Shown: positions 49,080 to 60,779 of the stretch, piece by piece | Position numbering within the stretch: position 1 is the first letter of the stretch | How the letters are laid out: the number at the start of each line of letters is the position of its first letter | Assembly: GCF_000247695.1 (NCBI RefSeq) | Contig: NW_004624783.1 | Span: 1,003,754-1,067,753 of the forward strand | Length of the DNA: 64,000 bases | Direction: 5' to 3' | From: Heterocephalus glaber | Lineage: Eukaryota > Chordata > Mammalia > Rodentia > Bathyergidae | Made by a program: the position numbers and the translations under genes | The notes under the pieces: generated by a model | Told to the model about the DNA's origin: nothing | Database searches by the model: none | What the model saw: only the letters and a program-made list of their open reading frames with translations

Positions 49080-52000
49080 ATGGTCTGATAAGAATAATGT
49101 TTTTATAATCCGACCAGACTGCACAGGTCAGAGGTAGACTCTGAAAGATTGTATTTTTCAAAATGGGTAACAATCTAGTGGTTTTACTATACAATAATAT
49201 ACCGAGAAACTCACGGGGAGGTAGCTTTGTATAATAGACCTTGTCACTACTAGGTGGTCCCTTCTGAGTGGCCAATTTCTAGGAAGCAGGCTGGGAGCCA
49301 ACAGTATTAAACCACTTGTGTCCCCACAAACAAGGGTAATGACTATTTGTTAATCAGACTCCTGAAAAGCAGCAAAATGTTTCCAAATATAGACCTTTCA
49401 AGAGAAAAGAAAAAGTAAGGTTTTTGAAAGTTAGTATCACAGGGCTATAAAACCATTCATATGGTTTTACCCTGATGGAGAATGACTTGTAGAAGTCAGC
49501 CTAATCCCATGAATGCTGAGGTTTGTTATGCCTTAAAGGAGCTTCTGACAACCCATCTACCAACATCCATTAGTCAAAAAAGATGATATAAAACACAATG
49601 CAGTTGTGTTCTTAGAGCATCTACCAGTGTGTAGGTGAAGGTACTTGGTACTCGGGTGTTATGTGGTAAAGGGGGACAGATGGCAGAGTTTGAAGAGCTG
49701 TGTATCTGAGAACAGAATATAGACAACAATTTACAAAAAAACCCCATTAAACAGCCTTGTATTTTTTCAAATTCCAATTAAGAGGTTAATTCATTGTTTT
49801 TATTTGGTAATCAGAAGACGAACATACAAGTACTTATTCATTACTAGATGCCGGGGGACAATGTACATTGCATGACTGTCAGGCTCACTTGTGAAATAAA
49901 GATTTACAATAAACACAACTTTAATTCTTTGACAGTGGTTTAGCATACTGTTTTACACAAATCCCTATGATTAAACTCCTTTGCATTAGGAGATACGAGG
50001 CTATGGCATTTACATAGGTTATTTTAATACATAGCAGCATCATAAGAAACAGAACACTTCCTCAGAATGGTTGGTCATTCTCTTGCCCTCTGATGTACGA
50101 ATGCAAACTGCAACCAGCATTTTTCTGCCAGAAGCATATTTTCGTAGCAGTGCATAATATCACTGCCATAAAATAAAGTCCAACTCCATTTTTCCTTTGG
50201 AAGAGCATTTGCAGAACATATCCAGAAATCCCTTCCTTATTGCTCCAAAGAACTATGTGTTCAGCAAGATCTACGTGGAAGTTTGGAATTTTGGTTCTGC
50301 TTGCCTTTCTCTTTTGAGTTTTGCTAAACATTCTTGACACTGATTCAGATTTGAAATGCAGCAAAATCTAAGGCTGAGGAGATGAGCTGTGTATTCCGTT
50401 CACTTATGGCCAGAGCCTTTACCAGGGACAGGCTGCAGCCCCATGGTGAGGCTCATCCTAAGGAGAAAAACCCTGCAACAGCAAAATTACACTCTACAAT
50501 AAGGGGAGGTAGCAATACTTTTATTGGCCTTGAATGACTCACTTTCCTTTGAGCAAGTGAGCTCCCATAAGCACTTCATTTTTCTTGCTTCCTTTCACTA
50601 ATCTATTCTTTCCTCCCAACCTACCTCCAATCTTGCCTTTGACACACAATATTTCTTCATGTGGATTACACTAGAATGTGGTACTTTTCCCCCTTCATTT
50701 TGTGTTTTTGTGTACTAAAATGATTTTGCAAGCAGAATGGCTTACTTGGACAGAGATAAATGAAGAAAATTTTAAAAGGTAGAAAAATGCGAGAAGATAA
50801 GAAGGAAAAGGTAAAGAAAGGGATATGAAAGCGAGTAAGGATATTTAACTTAGATAGTGATGTTTGGGAAGAATCTGGCTGTACAGTAGGCATAAAAGCT
50901 GATAAAAACCTAACTGAGCTCTACAAATGAACATAGCAAGTATATTTTTAAAAATTTAACAGCATATAAAATTGTATAAAAATATCAAAGCAAGAAAAAA
51001 AGAAAAGATATATCTTACAGTTACCAGACAATACCTATAGCTGTAGATTTTTACTATAAAGCTATGTATATTGGTATATGCCTATATTTCTGTACCATCG
51101 CACATACACCCCCTCGAAGACAAGAAGGGAACACAAGTCCCTACCCCAAGACAGATCACAACAGGAGCAAAGATAATTCAAGATGTGCCTCCGGAGCAAT
51201 CTACTTAGAAGCCACTGGGTTTTAATGGGCTTTATTTTAAATGAGTTACCGTGCACCATAAACTGAGTTGAGAAATGCAGGTACAGAAGTCAGTTCCCAT
51301 GAAAAATGCAGGGTAAAGTGCAGGAGTCAGGGCTAACGCTTAGCAGAGCAGAGATGATGGGCCCCAGATGGTGCCTACTGTGGCCAGTTATAGCTAGCAT
51401 TTATCCCATGAGGTGGCAAGGTCTCTGGAGGGGAAACTGAATAAGTGCACCCTGAGTGAGCTGACAGGGCCCACATATCACTCCCTGCTTCTCCAGGCTC
51501 TGCAGTGGCGAACTCGGCTGGGTTCAAGTTCATTTGATCAAGTTTGCCATTGCTAGGGTTGATCCACTTCTGTTTGGGAACAGAAGGCAGAATATATGTC
51601 ATTTCACCTCAGGCATGTGGTTTAAATTTGAAACTTTCTTGAAATTTTTAGTTCAATCTTCTCATTGCATCCCAGAGTTGTTTAATGTGAAAACAAGTTC
51701 TTTCAATGGAGCAATTCCTGCTTGGCCTTTCTGGAGGAGCACGTGTCTTTCACAAATGTCCAGTGAGGACCTCCAGAGGCCTATTTCCTATTTTTCTATC
51801 CTCCCTTGACCCATATTCACTAATCAGGTAAACTGTCTAATATAGAAGGCACTGATTCCATTGTAATTGCAGTGCAACTTCTGTGCCTATCAGTGTCTTT
51901 GAAGACAGGAATGTTAAAAACTGAAATCTGGCCTTGAGGTAATATGTCTCCTGGTTCCCAGAGGGATGTTTCATAAAATCTTGTTGCTGTTCATTACAAT

Positions 52001-53560
52001 TTTTTCATTTAGTTCATTTTCCCAGTGATAAGGAGGTCTTTAATCATGAATCACTGTTGATGAATTACAAACATTACTTTCCATTTATTCATGAATAAGA
52101 TCCAATAAAACATCATTATTGCAATATTATGTTCTTTAACATCCAATTTTGCTTTGGTTCAGTGCTATATCCACCACACACTGGTGGAACAGAGTTGTGC
52201 AATGATTTCTCATGTTGCACATATAGAACCTCCAATTGCTCCAGGAGAGTGCATTTTAACTTTGAAAAATTTCAAATTAGACTCTACATAAAGCCATTGG
52301 TATTTCACATAGACTGGTGTCATCATCCTTTTTGGTACAACTTTCTCAGATAAATTGTTTTGTTGCCAAGGTTGTTTTGTTTTGGTTTTCTCTTAAATTA
52401 GAAAGCCATAGAACATTTTAAATTTCTTTTTCATAAATTTAGCTCTGACAACTTCCCCCCAAATTACCTACTATTTCCTGCCTCTCAGAGTACCTGTGCA
52501 TATTCTTAGAACATAAGCCTCATGATGGGGCATGATTGGCACAGAAGAGATGTTGAGTACGTTGTCAGGTAAATCTGAATTGTGTTTGCATTCACAGAAG
52601 GATGGTGAAATTTTAATGCTTTTACACATGTTTCCTGAATGATGACTGAGTGCTGGGCACTGTGGTGGGCCAGTGCTGTGACTCCTGTGATTTGAGTGGG
52701 CACTGCAGAATCTGAACAAGAAAGCTCTCAACTGGGAAAAAATATTGCCTGAATTCCCTAAATCTTTACTTGGGATATAATTCTGCATACATAGGTTTTC
52801 AATATCAGAATCATCTCTAGCTCATAAGGAGAAGATTTTATCTTTTTTTTCTTTGTTTAACCCAAATTCTATGGGAGATATTACAAAGTAATATCTACTA
52901 TCTACGTCTTTGCTCAGATATTAAACAACAGTGGAAGAAAATATACTACATGTTCTATTTACCTATTCATCTATCTAAAGAAAATTGATCCAACTTGCAG
53001 GAAACTGTTTCAAGTGAATTAAAAACACCATAGAAAATAAGCTAGAGCTTTGAAAATACTGTTTTTCCAATTGATACTGACTTAGATTACTTTAATGTTT
53101 TATCATCTTCAGTAGCAATTTGTAACATAATAACACATTGTTTTGTATTTTCTTAAACAGATAATTTTGTATTTTTGCTCAATGTGCCTTCAAAACACTT
53201 TTAAGAGATTTAAAACTGAGTTTACATGGAGCTTTTGTTTTTCCTCACTGAGGATTCTTGGTAAAGTTCTATATCGTATGAAATTCTCCTCCCATTCTTT
53301 TTCAGCTAATTAATGACATGAAACAAATGAAAAACATTTCTATCTTTATTGGTGCTAGAAAAATGGCTATATTCTTATTTCTTTTTAAATATTGTATAGT
53401 GTTGCTTACTGGATTATAAAATGGAAGCTGTAGACATTCTATTTTGGTTGGCCAAAAAACTCCACATACAAAAATACAGAATAGAAACGAGATAAAGGTC
53501 CAGGTTTCAATGTAAAGAGCTGACATACTCTCTGCTGTATTCAATTCGTATACAGTCATA
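49080..53560. other. Unique AT-rich sequence, no gene recognised
   Basis: Read on both strands. Small ORFs (60-105 codons) show no domain, and no exon pair fits the 43.3-kb exon. It is probably intronic or intergenic. Confidence 0.35.
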
Positions 53561-53570
53561 CCACCCATAA

Positions 53571-53720
53571 GAACATAGTTTGCAAATTATGTCCCATGGA
53601 TTGCATGTGGCTCATAGGCATGTTCTGTTTGACCAGCAAAATGTAAGTTTCTGAGTTAGTTGCCAATATGTAAAAATTTGAAAAGTATTTACATAAAACT
53701 TTAGGTAATTAGGACCCCTA
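53571..53720. mobile_element. Possible hAT-like fragment
   Basis: 'gcaaattatgtcccatggat' followed by 'tgcatgtggctcataggcat' resembles the 'caaactatggcccatgggcc' opening of hAT MER families. No partner end was found. Confidence 0.3.
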
Positions 53721-55019
53721 TTTCCTACATAGCACAAAGCTAGCAGCTGACTGTGGGCTGCCTCCTTTGGACAGTACCCAACCTTGCTAATTCCTTACAG
53801 TACCCGCCGTTCCTTATTCCCTGATGCCAAAACCTGTTATAAATTGCCATGCATCACAATAGTCGTGATATGGCACAGCTTACTTTACTCATTTACTTGA
53901 ACTGTTTAGGCTCCTGAAGTCATTTGAATTTGTTGTCACGTTATTTGCTGTGATCACTGTTAGGGAAGCAGACAGAGCAATGGAAAAATGTGTGTCATTA
54001 TGAGGCCAAATATAAGACTGACAGAAGCAACTTGTGCAAACAACAGTATGCTACTGTGCACTCTGTACAATGAAGTTCTGTGATCTTTCTATGGTGAAAG
54101 ATTTCAGGGAGCCAAAGGTCTTGAAGACCACATCCAATCTCCCGCCTTCTGTCTGATGAAATACCAACATTTTGCTTTAGTGATGCAGAGGCTTTTAAAT
54201 ATCTGTTTTCTCTGCTTTTAACACAGGAATTAAATCATAGTGGGCTCACTTTATTCCTTTTACTAATCTCGACTCAGCATAGCACATTCATGTGATTTAC
54301 TCTTGGAAAGGACTTGAGATTCTCCTGCGACCCAAAGCTGTGTTGCAAGAATCACTTTATCCAAATCATACCATTTAGACTCCATTGTATCAATCCCACT
54401 TTTAATTTGGTTTCAGGGGACTTTATCATTATTCCCTTTCCCTGCCACATCTATTATTCTTATTTTCTATTTGTGCTATAAATTGGCTCATAGCTGGTTT
54501 TTAGACTCACTAAAATTAAAGGAATGACCTGACCTATTTCCCTGATACTAGTTCTTTTGTCATTTCCCTGATTTACAAAAAGGAACAAAAAAGGTAACAA
54601 GAAGAGGACCAGGCAGTGGTCAGAGATTCAGTAACTCCTTAGTTACAGACGCGACTCAATGAAAACAATGGAGTTCCCACTTGACAGTCTGGTCATCTGC
54701 TGACATACTGAGGTTTATATTCATGAATGCACAGATAAAATAAATTAAGCATCAAATACAGATTCCCATAGGATAGTTTCCTTTAAAAAACCAAACAATG
54801 TCATATTATACAAATGGAAAAAAGCATAGGAACAATTTTTAGGTCTGAAAAGAAATTGGAGAAAATTAATGGTTCCCAACTCAGGAAAGATCCAGAGATT
54901 GGAATCATCATTTTAGTTGTAATGAAAGCCAGGATGGCTGTGTCCACCAACAGCAGCCAGTACGAAAACAACAGCATTTAAAGTAATAGCACTGACAGTC
55001 ACAAAATGGCAATTACTGT

Positions 55020-55560
55020 GTGTGGCTTTTTCAGGCCTCTCTCAGCATATCCAGGATGTCCATTCTCATCAGCCCGGACAGATGTCGGGAGAGCCCGATC
55101 ATTTGCAAAGGATTACTGAGGAAGCCCCTTCATGTTTTGTTTCTGTCTGTGCAAAAATCTCAAGTGGTTTTGTTTGATCGGGGGGAAATTCCCCCGAGTT
55201 CTAACACCTCCAGCCAACCCCCAAGTCGTCACCCCGGGAGGAGATGACCTGAGAGAAAGCCGAGGAGGGGGCTTGCTTTTGAAAGTTGCACACTTTCCCC
55301 AGATAAGAGTCTTTGTGGAAGAAGGAGAAGAAGAATGAAGAAGCTCAGCTAAAATGATGCAAGACATTGGCAGCCTCTTTTAGTGTATGTGAATCTTTTT
55401 ACTCTTCTGAATCTGAAAAAAAGAAAAAGAAAAAGAAAAGTGTCAATGCTGCCTTCCCCCGCCCCCGCCCCTGCCTCCACCCTCCAGGTCTGAAGAGAAG
55501 AAAATCTGGGAGTCAAAAAAAACCAAAACAGGGGATCACTGAAGCAGTCAAGACTGGCCA
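55020..55560. promoter_or_regulatory. GC-box and kappaB-like promoter or enhancer candidate
   Basis: A patch clearly richer in G+C than its surroundings. At 55179-55196 it carries a kappaB-like near-palindrome (cggggggaaattcccccg). At 55454-55470 the minus strand has two overlapping GGGGCGGGG-type GC boxes. Purine-rich AAAAG repeats lie between them (55416-55440). It sits about 12 kb upstream of the 43.3-kb exon in the sense of the minus-strand gene, so an alternative promoter is possible. No TATA box or first exon was established. Confidence 0.35.
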
Positions 55561-55649
55561 GGGTTGTCCTTTGTATCATGATTCATTCTATCCAGGAGTG
55601 GGAAGTCTCAGGGGAGACCTTGAAACATTGATACATTTGCAAATTTAAA

Positions 55650-57060
55650 GTTGCTTTAAAGCAGATTATTAAGTATTTGGTTCTGCCATATGGATATTAA
55701 ACCACTTTATTTTGCAATTGAAATGACAGTGACTGCCAGTCTGGTCAGTGGGATTAGAAGAAATCTGATTCATCTAATCCCAATCGTTTCCATGCAAAAA
55801 GCAATGTTCTTCTCTCTCAGAATTCTTGCCCTGCCCTCAGCAGCTTCCCAAAGACATTGAAAGTAAGACTTGCCCCAGCCAAAATCATTACGTAGATGGG
55901 TAAATCTCCTAAATTCTCCACTGGACCCAAAGGGAGCGGGGAGAGGAAAAAGGCAAAGATAGAAATAGGACTAAGTTAATGGAAACAGACATGGATTTTT
56001 TGACTTGGCACACTCTACCTCATTTAACCTCATTAGTCAGGGACAAAATTTAAAATAACATTCTCTACTGGTTGCCATTGGTGCTGCAGGCTCTGCAACT
56101 CATCATGCCTTACAGTTAAAAGTTGCCTCCTGTGCAGGGTTCCAGAGGGACAGAGGTGCAATGGCTTAGACTTTAAAAGGGTAACATCATCCACAGAGAT
56201 GCTCCCAGGCATTTCAGGACAAGAGAAGTTTCCCATCCAACCTTAAAGACTAAGAATCCTCTTCTAAATACGATTTAGCTGAAATTAAGCAGGAAACTAG
56301 GTGGGAGTTAGGCAGCCCTTTCTGATATATTGCAATTCTAGTCAATTCTCAATTTTCCAAGGGCCATTGATCCAAGCCTCCTGCTGTTCCTCTTTCTTTA
56401 TTCAATCTTAATGTTTTGTTATGTTATCCTCCATTAGCACATTCACCCATTTGGGAAAAACAACAGAGAAAAGAAAAGCTTCTGCCCAACCACTCTACTC
56501 TGATACTAGTATTGAAAATGTGCCAGTGAGGGAAGCAGATCAAACAAAAGCTGAGATCAAGGATTAGAAATTTTCCATTGATTACTACAGCTACACACAG
56601 TTTGGTCCACAGGGAAGCTGCAAGACAGGTCTTTCTCCTTAGTGCTCTGTCATTTATCAGCTTAAGGTCATACATAAGGAGATTCCTTTCAGATGGTCAC
56701 TGGAGTACTAAGCACCTTCAGAGATATTCCCAGGGCCTTACATGTACAACACAATTTTGTTATGATAATATAAGGTTGAGTTTAACTTTTAGAAAACAGA
56801 TCCGTTGGCTGGAAGGAAAATAAGAACAGGTAGCTGGGTTTAGCTGACAAGGACCACCATTAAAACGCAGTGAGCCTCAATTAGCCAGCCAGGAGAATGG
56901 TGCACCTGCTGTTCCAAGCAGCTGGGTTAGCACTGGCCCAGTGTCTCTTTGTGAGTCTCAGAGATAAATAGGAGGTGCATTTAGAGTCTCAGTGGACTCC
57001 AAAGACTAAGGAGAGATCTTCCTCCCTTTCTAATCATTGCTTCTGTGAGAAAGTGGAGCA
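55650..57060. other. Stretch with no gene recognised
   Basis: Apparently unique sequence with short unrelated ORFs only. Confidence 0.35.
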
Positions 57061-57066
57061 TTCACT

Positions 57067-57123
57067 CTGGGTCCTTGTGCTTGTGAGGCAGGTGGCGGAA
57101 CCACTGAGCTAAATCCCTGGCCC
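57067..57123 (-). mobile_element. ID-like SINE fragment
   Basis: A reversed ID body ('gggtccttgtgcttgtgagg ... gagctaaatccctggccc') without the B-box end and A-rich tail. 3'-truncated or partly deleted. Confidence 0.85.
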
Positions 57124-57179
57124 AACTCATGCTTTCTTAAAGTAACTTTTGCTTAAGAACCTCTTAGGCCAAAAGTGCC

Positions 57180-57330
57180 TAGTTTCATAGCTATGTACAG
57201 GATGATGTTCCACCCCAGACTGTAGACATTTTGAGAGCAAGGAAACATTCATCTTTCCAACATTTACTGCATGTAAAGCAATGCCAGACACAGCACATAC
57301 TCAACAAATAATCATCTTTTAATTGAAAGA
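57180..57330 (+). mobile_element. L2 3' end
   Basis: 'gactgtagacattttgagag', 'caaggaaacattcatctttc' and 'agcacatactcaacaaataa' match the L2 terminal pattern. Confidence 0.6.
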
Positions 57331-57339
57331 AAATGAACT

Positions 57340-58720
57340 AAGTACAAAGTAAATGTGAAGTAAACATAATAATGGGAAAGAACTGTCTCCGCCATTTTTC
57401 TAACTTTTGACTTTCACTATGTTTTGAGTTTGTGTCTTTGTTTTCAGTTTAACAGAAACTGAATAAGCATCAGCAGGATCAAAAGGTCCTCATGAAAATG
57501 AGGACCCTGAGGGCAGGAGTAAGAGATTACTTTGTATTGCACCAAGATGTGTGTCTTCTTGGAACAGCTGGTATGAATTCCATTGATTCTATACCCACTT
57601 TGTTTCTTGGTGGCCAAAAAGTAGGTAAATTCACATACTTTTTAAAGAGTAACTGGTAAACTGAAATGGGAACTAGTCTTGTCTTGAGATAATTCAAGAA
57701 AATATTAAAGTAGTGTCATCCCTTCATCTACTTACTCATTGACCAAAGACATATCTCACAAGAGGCAGCTGTGATGGCTTTAAAACCTATGGTATATGAA
57801 TTCACAGATACGTATTTAGTCTAAGGAAATAAAACATAATATCTTAACAACTTTGTTGATAGAAATAGAAGATAGTTAAAATAATTTGGCTTTGTTTATT
57901 CCATCTTTCCTATATCACTTTTTCTGGTAAGTAGAAATGCTGTGTATAGATTTTACAACCACTGGGTTTAAAGATAATTATTTTAGGAAATGGCTAAAGT
58001 TAACATGATGGCTCAAATTAACATGGCTCAATGTTAATATGATTTGACTCAAAAAATTATCAATCATAATGTTTATTCTTAAATCATAAAAAGAAAGCCA
58101 AAAAGGCAAATTTCTTATAGATCTGGCACTGGGCTAAAAAAGTCATTGTGAACATGTTTGTTTTTTCATTTTTAGTAATAACCTCATTGTTTTTACAGCT
58201 TCATTCAACTAGCATCCAAACTCAAACTCATCCAAGCTGGGTTAAAGACGGAGAAAGGCCTGAAATCCAGATTTTCAAGTCTCAGGAAAAATGCCATAGT
58301 GCTTTTCTATGGAATCAACTTTTCAAAACAATATAATGACTCAGATTGTGTCATTTTACAGCCGAGTTGTAAAATGTTAAACAGAAAAACAAATCAAGAA
58401 TAAATCTTGTGAAACCAAACCCAATTTTAAATGCCAAAAAGTATTTTATTCGGCATATGAGTAGGTCTTTGAGTTTTTTAATAATAAGCAAATACTAATA
58501 AAAAAATTTTTAGAGATTGCTCTTAGGCTTCATCCAGTATAGATTTCACTCTCCCTAAGTTCAAGACAAATAGAGGATGAGATAACAGTAGGACTATCCT
58601 AAATTAAATTAATTTAGACTATATAATACCAGTGTTACAGCACTGCTAAAACAAGGCACTTTGATCATTACTGCAGTATACCTATAGCTATACTAGATAG
58701 ACAAGAAACATATATAGAGA
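57340..58720. other. Stretch with no gene recognised
   Basis: AT-rich, apparently unique. Confidence 0.35.
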
Positions 58721-58723
58721 GAG

Positions 58724-58848
58724 GCATATATATATATATATATATATANNNNNNNNNNNNNNNNNNNNNNNNNNNNNNNNNNNNNNNNNNNNNNNNNNNN
58801 NNNNNNNNNNNNNNNNNNNNNNNNNNNNNNNNNNNNNNNNNNNNNNNN

Positions 58849-58896
<48 letters not shown>
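58724..58896. other. Assembly gap (100 N) between (TA)n and (AG)n
   Basis: Exactly 100 N occupy 58749-58848, flanked by (AT)n at 58728-58748 and (AG)n at 58849-58894. A round 100-N run normally means a gap of unknown size. The missing piece is probably microsatellite. The long reading frame crossing it (58668-59177) is meaningless. Confidence 0.97.
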
Positions 58897-58899
<3 letters not shown>

Positions 58900-58901
<2 letters not shown>

Positions 58902-60105
58902 CAGAGAGAACGGGGGGAGGAGATTAGTGATGATACAACTTCCCAAAACCTTTCCTATGACATCAAATGCTAAAATGCACCATTTGATCCAAACACACAG
59001 AGTAAGAACTATAGGAAGGATAGTAGTTCTTAGGTCTGTTCCTAGCCCTCCTTCTTTGCCTTTTCTTTTGATCCATGGCATCTGTGATACCTCTGAGAAT
59101 AATGATGGTGACAACCTTTCCATCTCAACTTTTGCTAGTTTCTCTCTTCCTTTATTTAGCATGTTCTTTCTTTGCAAATTTAATGTACTTGACTATCTTC
59201 GCTCTTCTGTCCACACTCCCCTGGCCATCTTCCTACCATTACTTTCCGTTTTGAGAACTTAGTACATTTATACCTAAGCCAACATCAAAACACTCAATTC
59301 TCCAAGTGCCTGAGGGCCCAGCCCACCCTTGGTAGTAAGTGAAAGGCAGGCACTAGCAGTTCCTGCTGCCATTCTGGTGACCAGTCAACAACAGCTCTTG
59401 TTCACAGAGATGAGGTGCAGGTGAGGGGAGAGTTGAGCACTCTCTCCATAGTTTTTGAATCTGTGAAGCCCATAAGAAGCTAGGACCCTAAAAACTAAGA
59501 AAGCTCTTTAGAGCAAGTAGGTGAAACTTGGATTTTAGATCTGGAACATCTAACTGTTCTTGTTTTTCTCAATTTTGTTAGTTCAGGAAAAGCACCAAAT
59601 GCTTCAGAATGAATGAAAGAAAAAAATAAACATTCTTTCATGTCTTCACTGTGACTCCAGGGTACAGATTAAAAATAGAACACAGATGTCATCACTTGGA
59701 GATCAGGGTGCCCTTCAGTAGAGAATGCTAAGCATAAATCTGGAGAGGGAAGCTGAAATACTTGATAGAAATTGCATTTTGATACAGCTCTTTGAGCATG
59801 TGGGTGTCTAGGCAAGAAATGGCATTAACAATGTAGACACTCCTAGGCCTTGGCTTTGGCACATATTTATTTCACAGGCAGCTGGTATTTTCAAGAATTT
59901 TTTATAAATAAGAGATTCTTTTTGCAAATGTGTTGTTACTTTTGTTTCTTCAATTATTTGTATACAGTCTGACAAAATACAAATTTCTAGGGGGAAAACA
60001 AGTAAATATTTATTTCATGATTACTAAGAATCACTATTAAGAAAAAAAGAAAACTCACTTTTTCCCTAGCAATTCCAAAATTTTAATCCTGTCAAACCAG
60101 GGCTC
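58900..60105. other. Stretch with no gene recognised
   Basis: Apparently unique sequence. No repeat or exon is supported. Confidence 0.35.
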
Positions 60106-60108
60106 TTT

Positions 60109-60221
60109 AAAATACAGTGGTACAAGGCTGGGGATTTAGCTCAGTGGTTCCGCCACCTGCCCCACAAGTGCAAGGACCTGAGTTCGATTCCCAGTACCAA
60201 AAAAAAAAATACAGTGGTACA
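60109..60221 (+). mobile_element. ID-like SINE with 16-bp TSD
   Basis: The element 60125-60205 ('ggctggggatttagctcagt ... tcgattcccagtaccaaaa') is flanked by perfect aaaatacagtggtaca at 60109-60124 and 60206-60221. Confidence 0.95.
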
Positions 60222-60438
60222 TTACAAGCCTAACAAAATGCCTAGAAGATAGAGTGAAACAACGAAAGTTTATATACCAATAATTGCAAGGGAAAGTTGT
60301 TTAAAAGATTAATTTTGTCATTAACAAGTCCAATATACTTTTATTCAATACTTCACCCATGTAGTTATTTGGTAAAAGATTTGGATCTAAATGGCTACAG
60401 CTATGTAGAAAGCACGAATTAATGTCAAAAGTTTTTCA

Positions 60439-60640
60439 GGGCCAGGGATTTAGCTCAGTGGTTCCGGTGTCAGCCTCGCAAGTGCAAAGTCCCAAGTTCA
60501 ATCCCCAGTACCAAAAAAACAAAAAACCAAAAATCAATGGCTTTAGCTGGGGATTTGGCTCCGTGGTGCTGCTGCTTGCCTCTCAAGCACAAGGTCCCGA
60601 GTTTGATCCTCGGTACCAGAAAAAAAAAAAAAAGTTTTTT
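60439..60640 (+). mobile_element. Two ID-like SINEs in head-to-tail tandem
   Basis: Copy 1 is 60439-60533 ('gggccagggatttagctcag ... caatccccagtacc' plus an A-rich tail). Copy 2 is 60546-60633 ('agctggggatttggctccgt ... gatcctcggtacc' plus A). Outer flanks aaaagttttt (60427-60436) and aaaagttttt (about 60630-60640) may be one shared TSD, which would mean a dimer inserted once. Confidence 0.8.
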
Positions 60641-60665
60641 TTAAACCCATCAATCTTTCATAATA

Positions 60666-60669
60666 TCAC

Positions 60670-60711
<42 letters not shown>

Positions 60712-60770
60712 TCAGTACATGTATGTGCATGTGTGTATGTGTATATACATATATATATATTTATATATAT
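60666..60770. repeat. (TA)n(CA)n and (AT)n microsatellites
   Basis: (AT)n at 60669-60690 runs into (CA)n to 60710, then GT-rich and (AT)n again at 60745-60770. Confidence 0.93.
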
Positions 60771-60779
60771 AATTTCAGT

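Noticed and set aside
58668..59177. 169-codon minus-strand ORF
   Set aside because: It reads through 100 N and simple repeats.
60422..60772. 116-codon plus-strand ORF
   Set aside because: It is composed of two SINEs and microsatellites.
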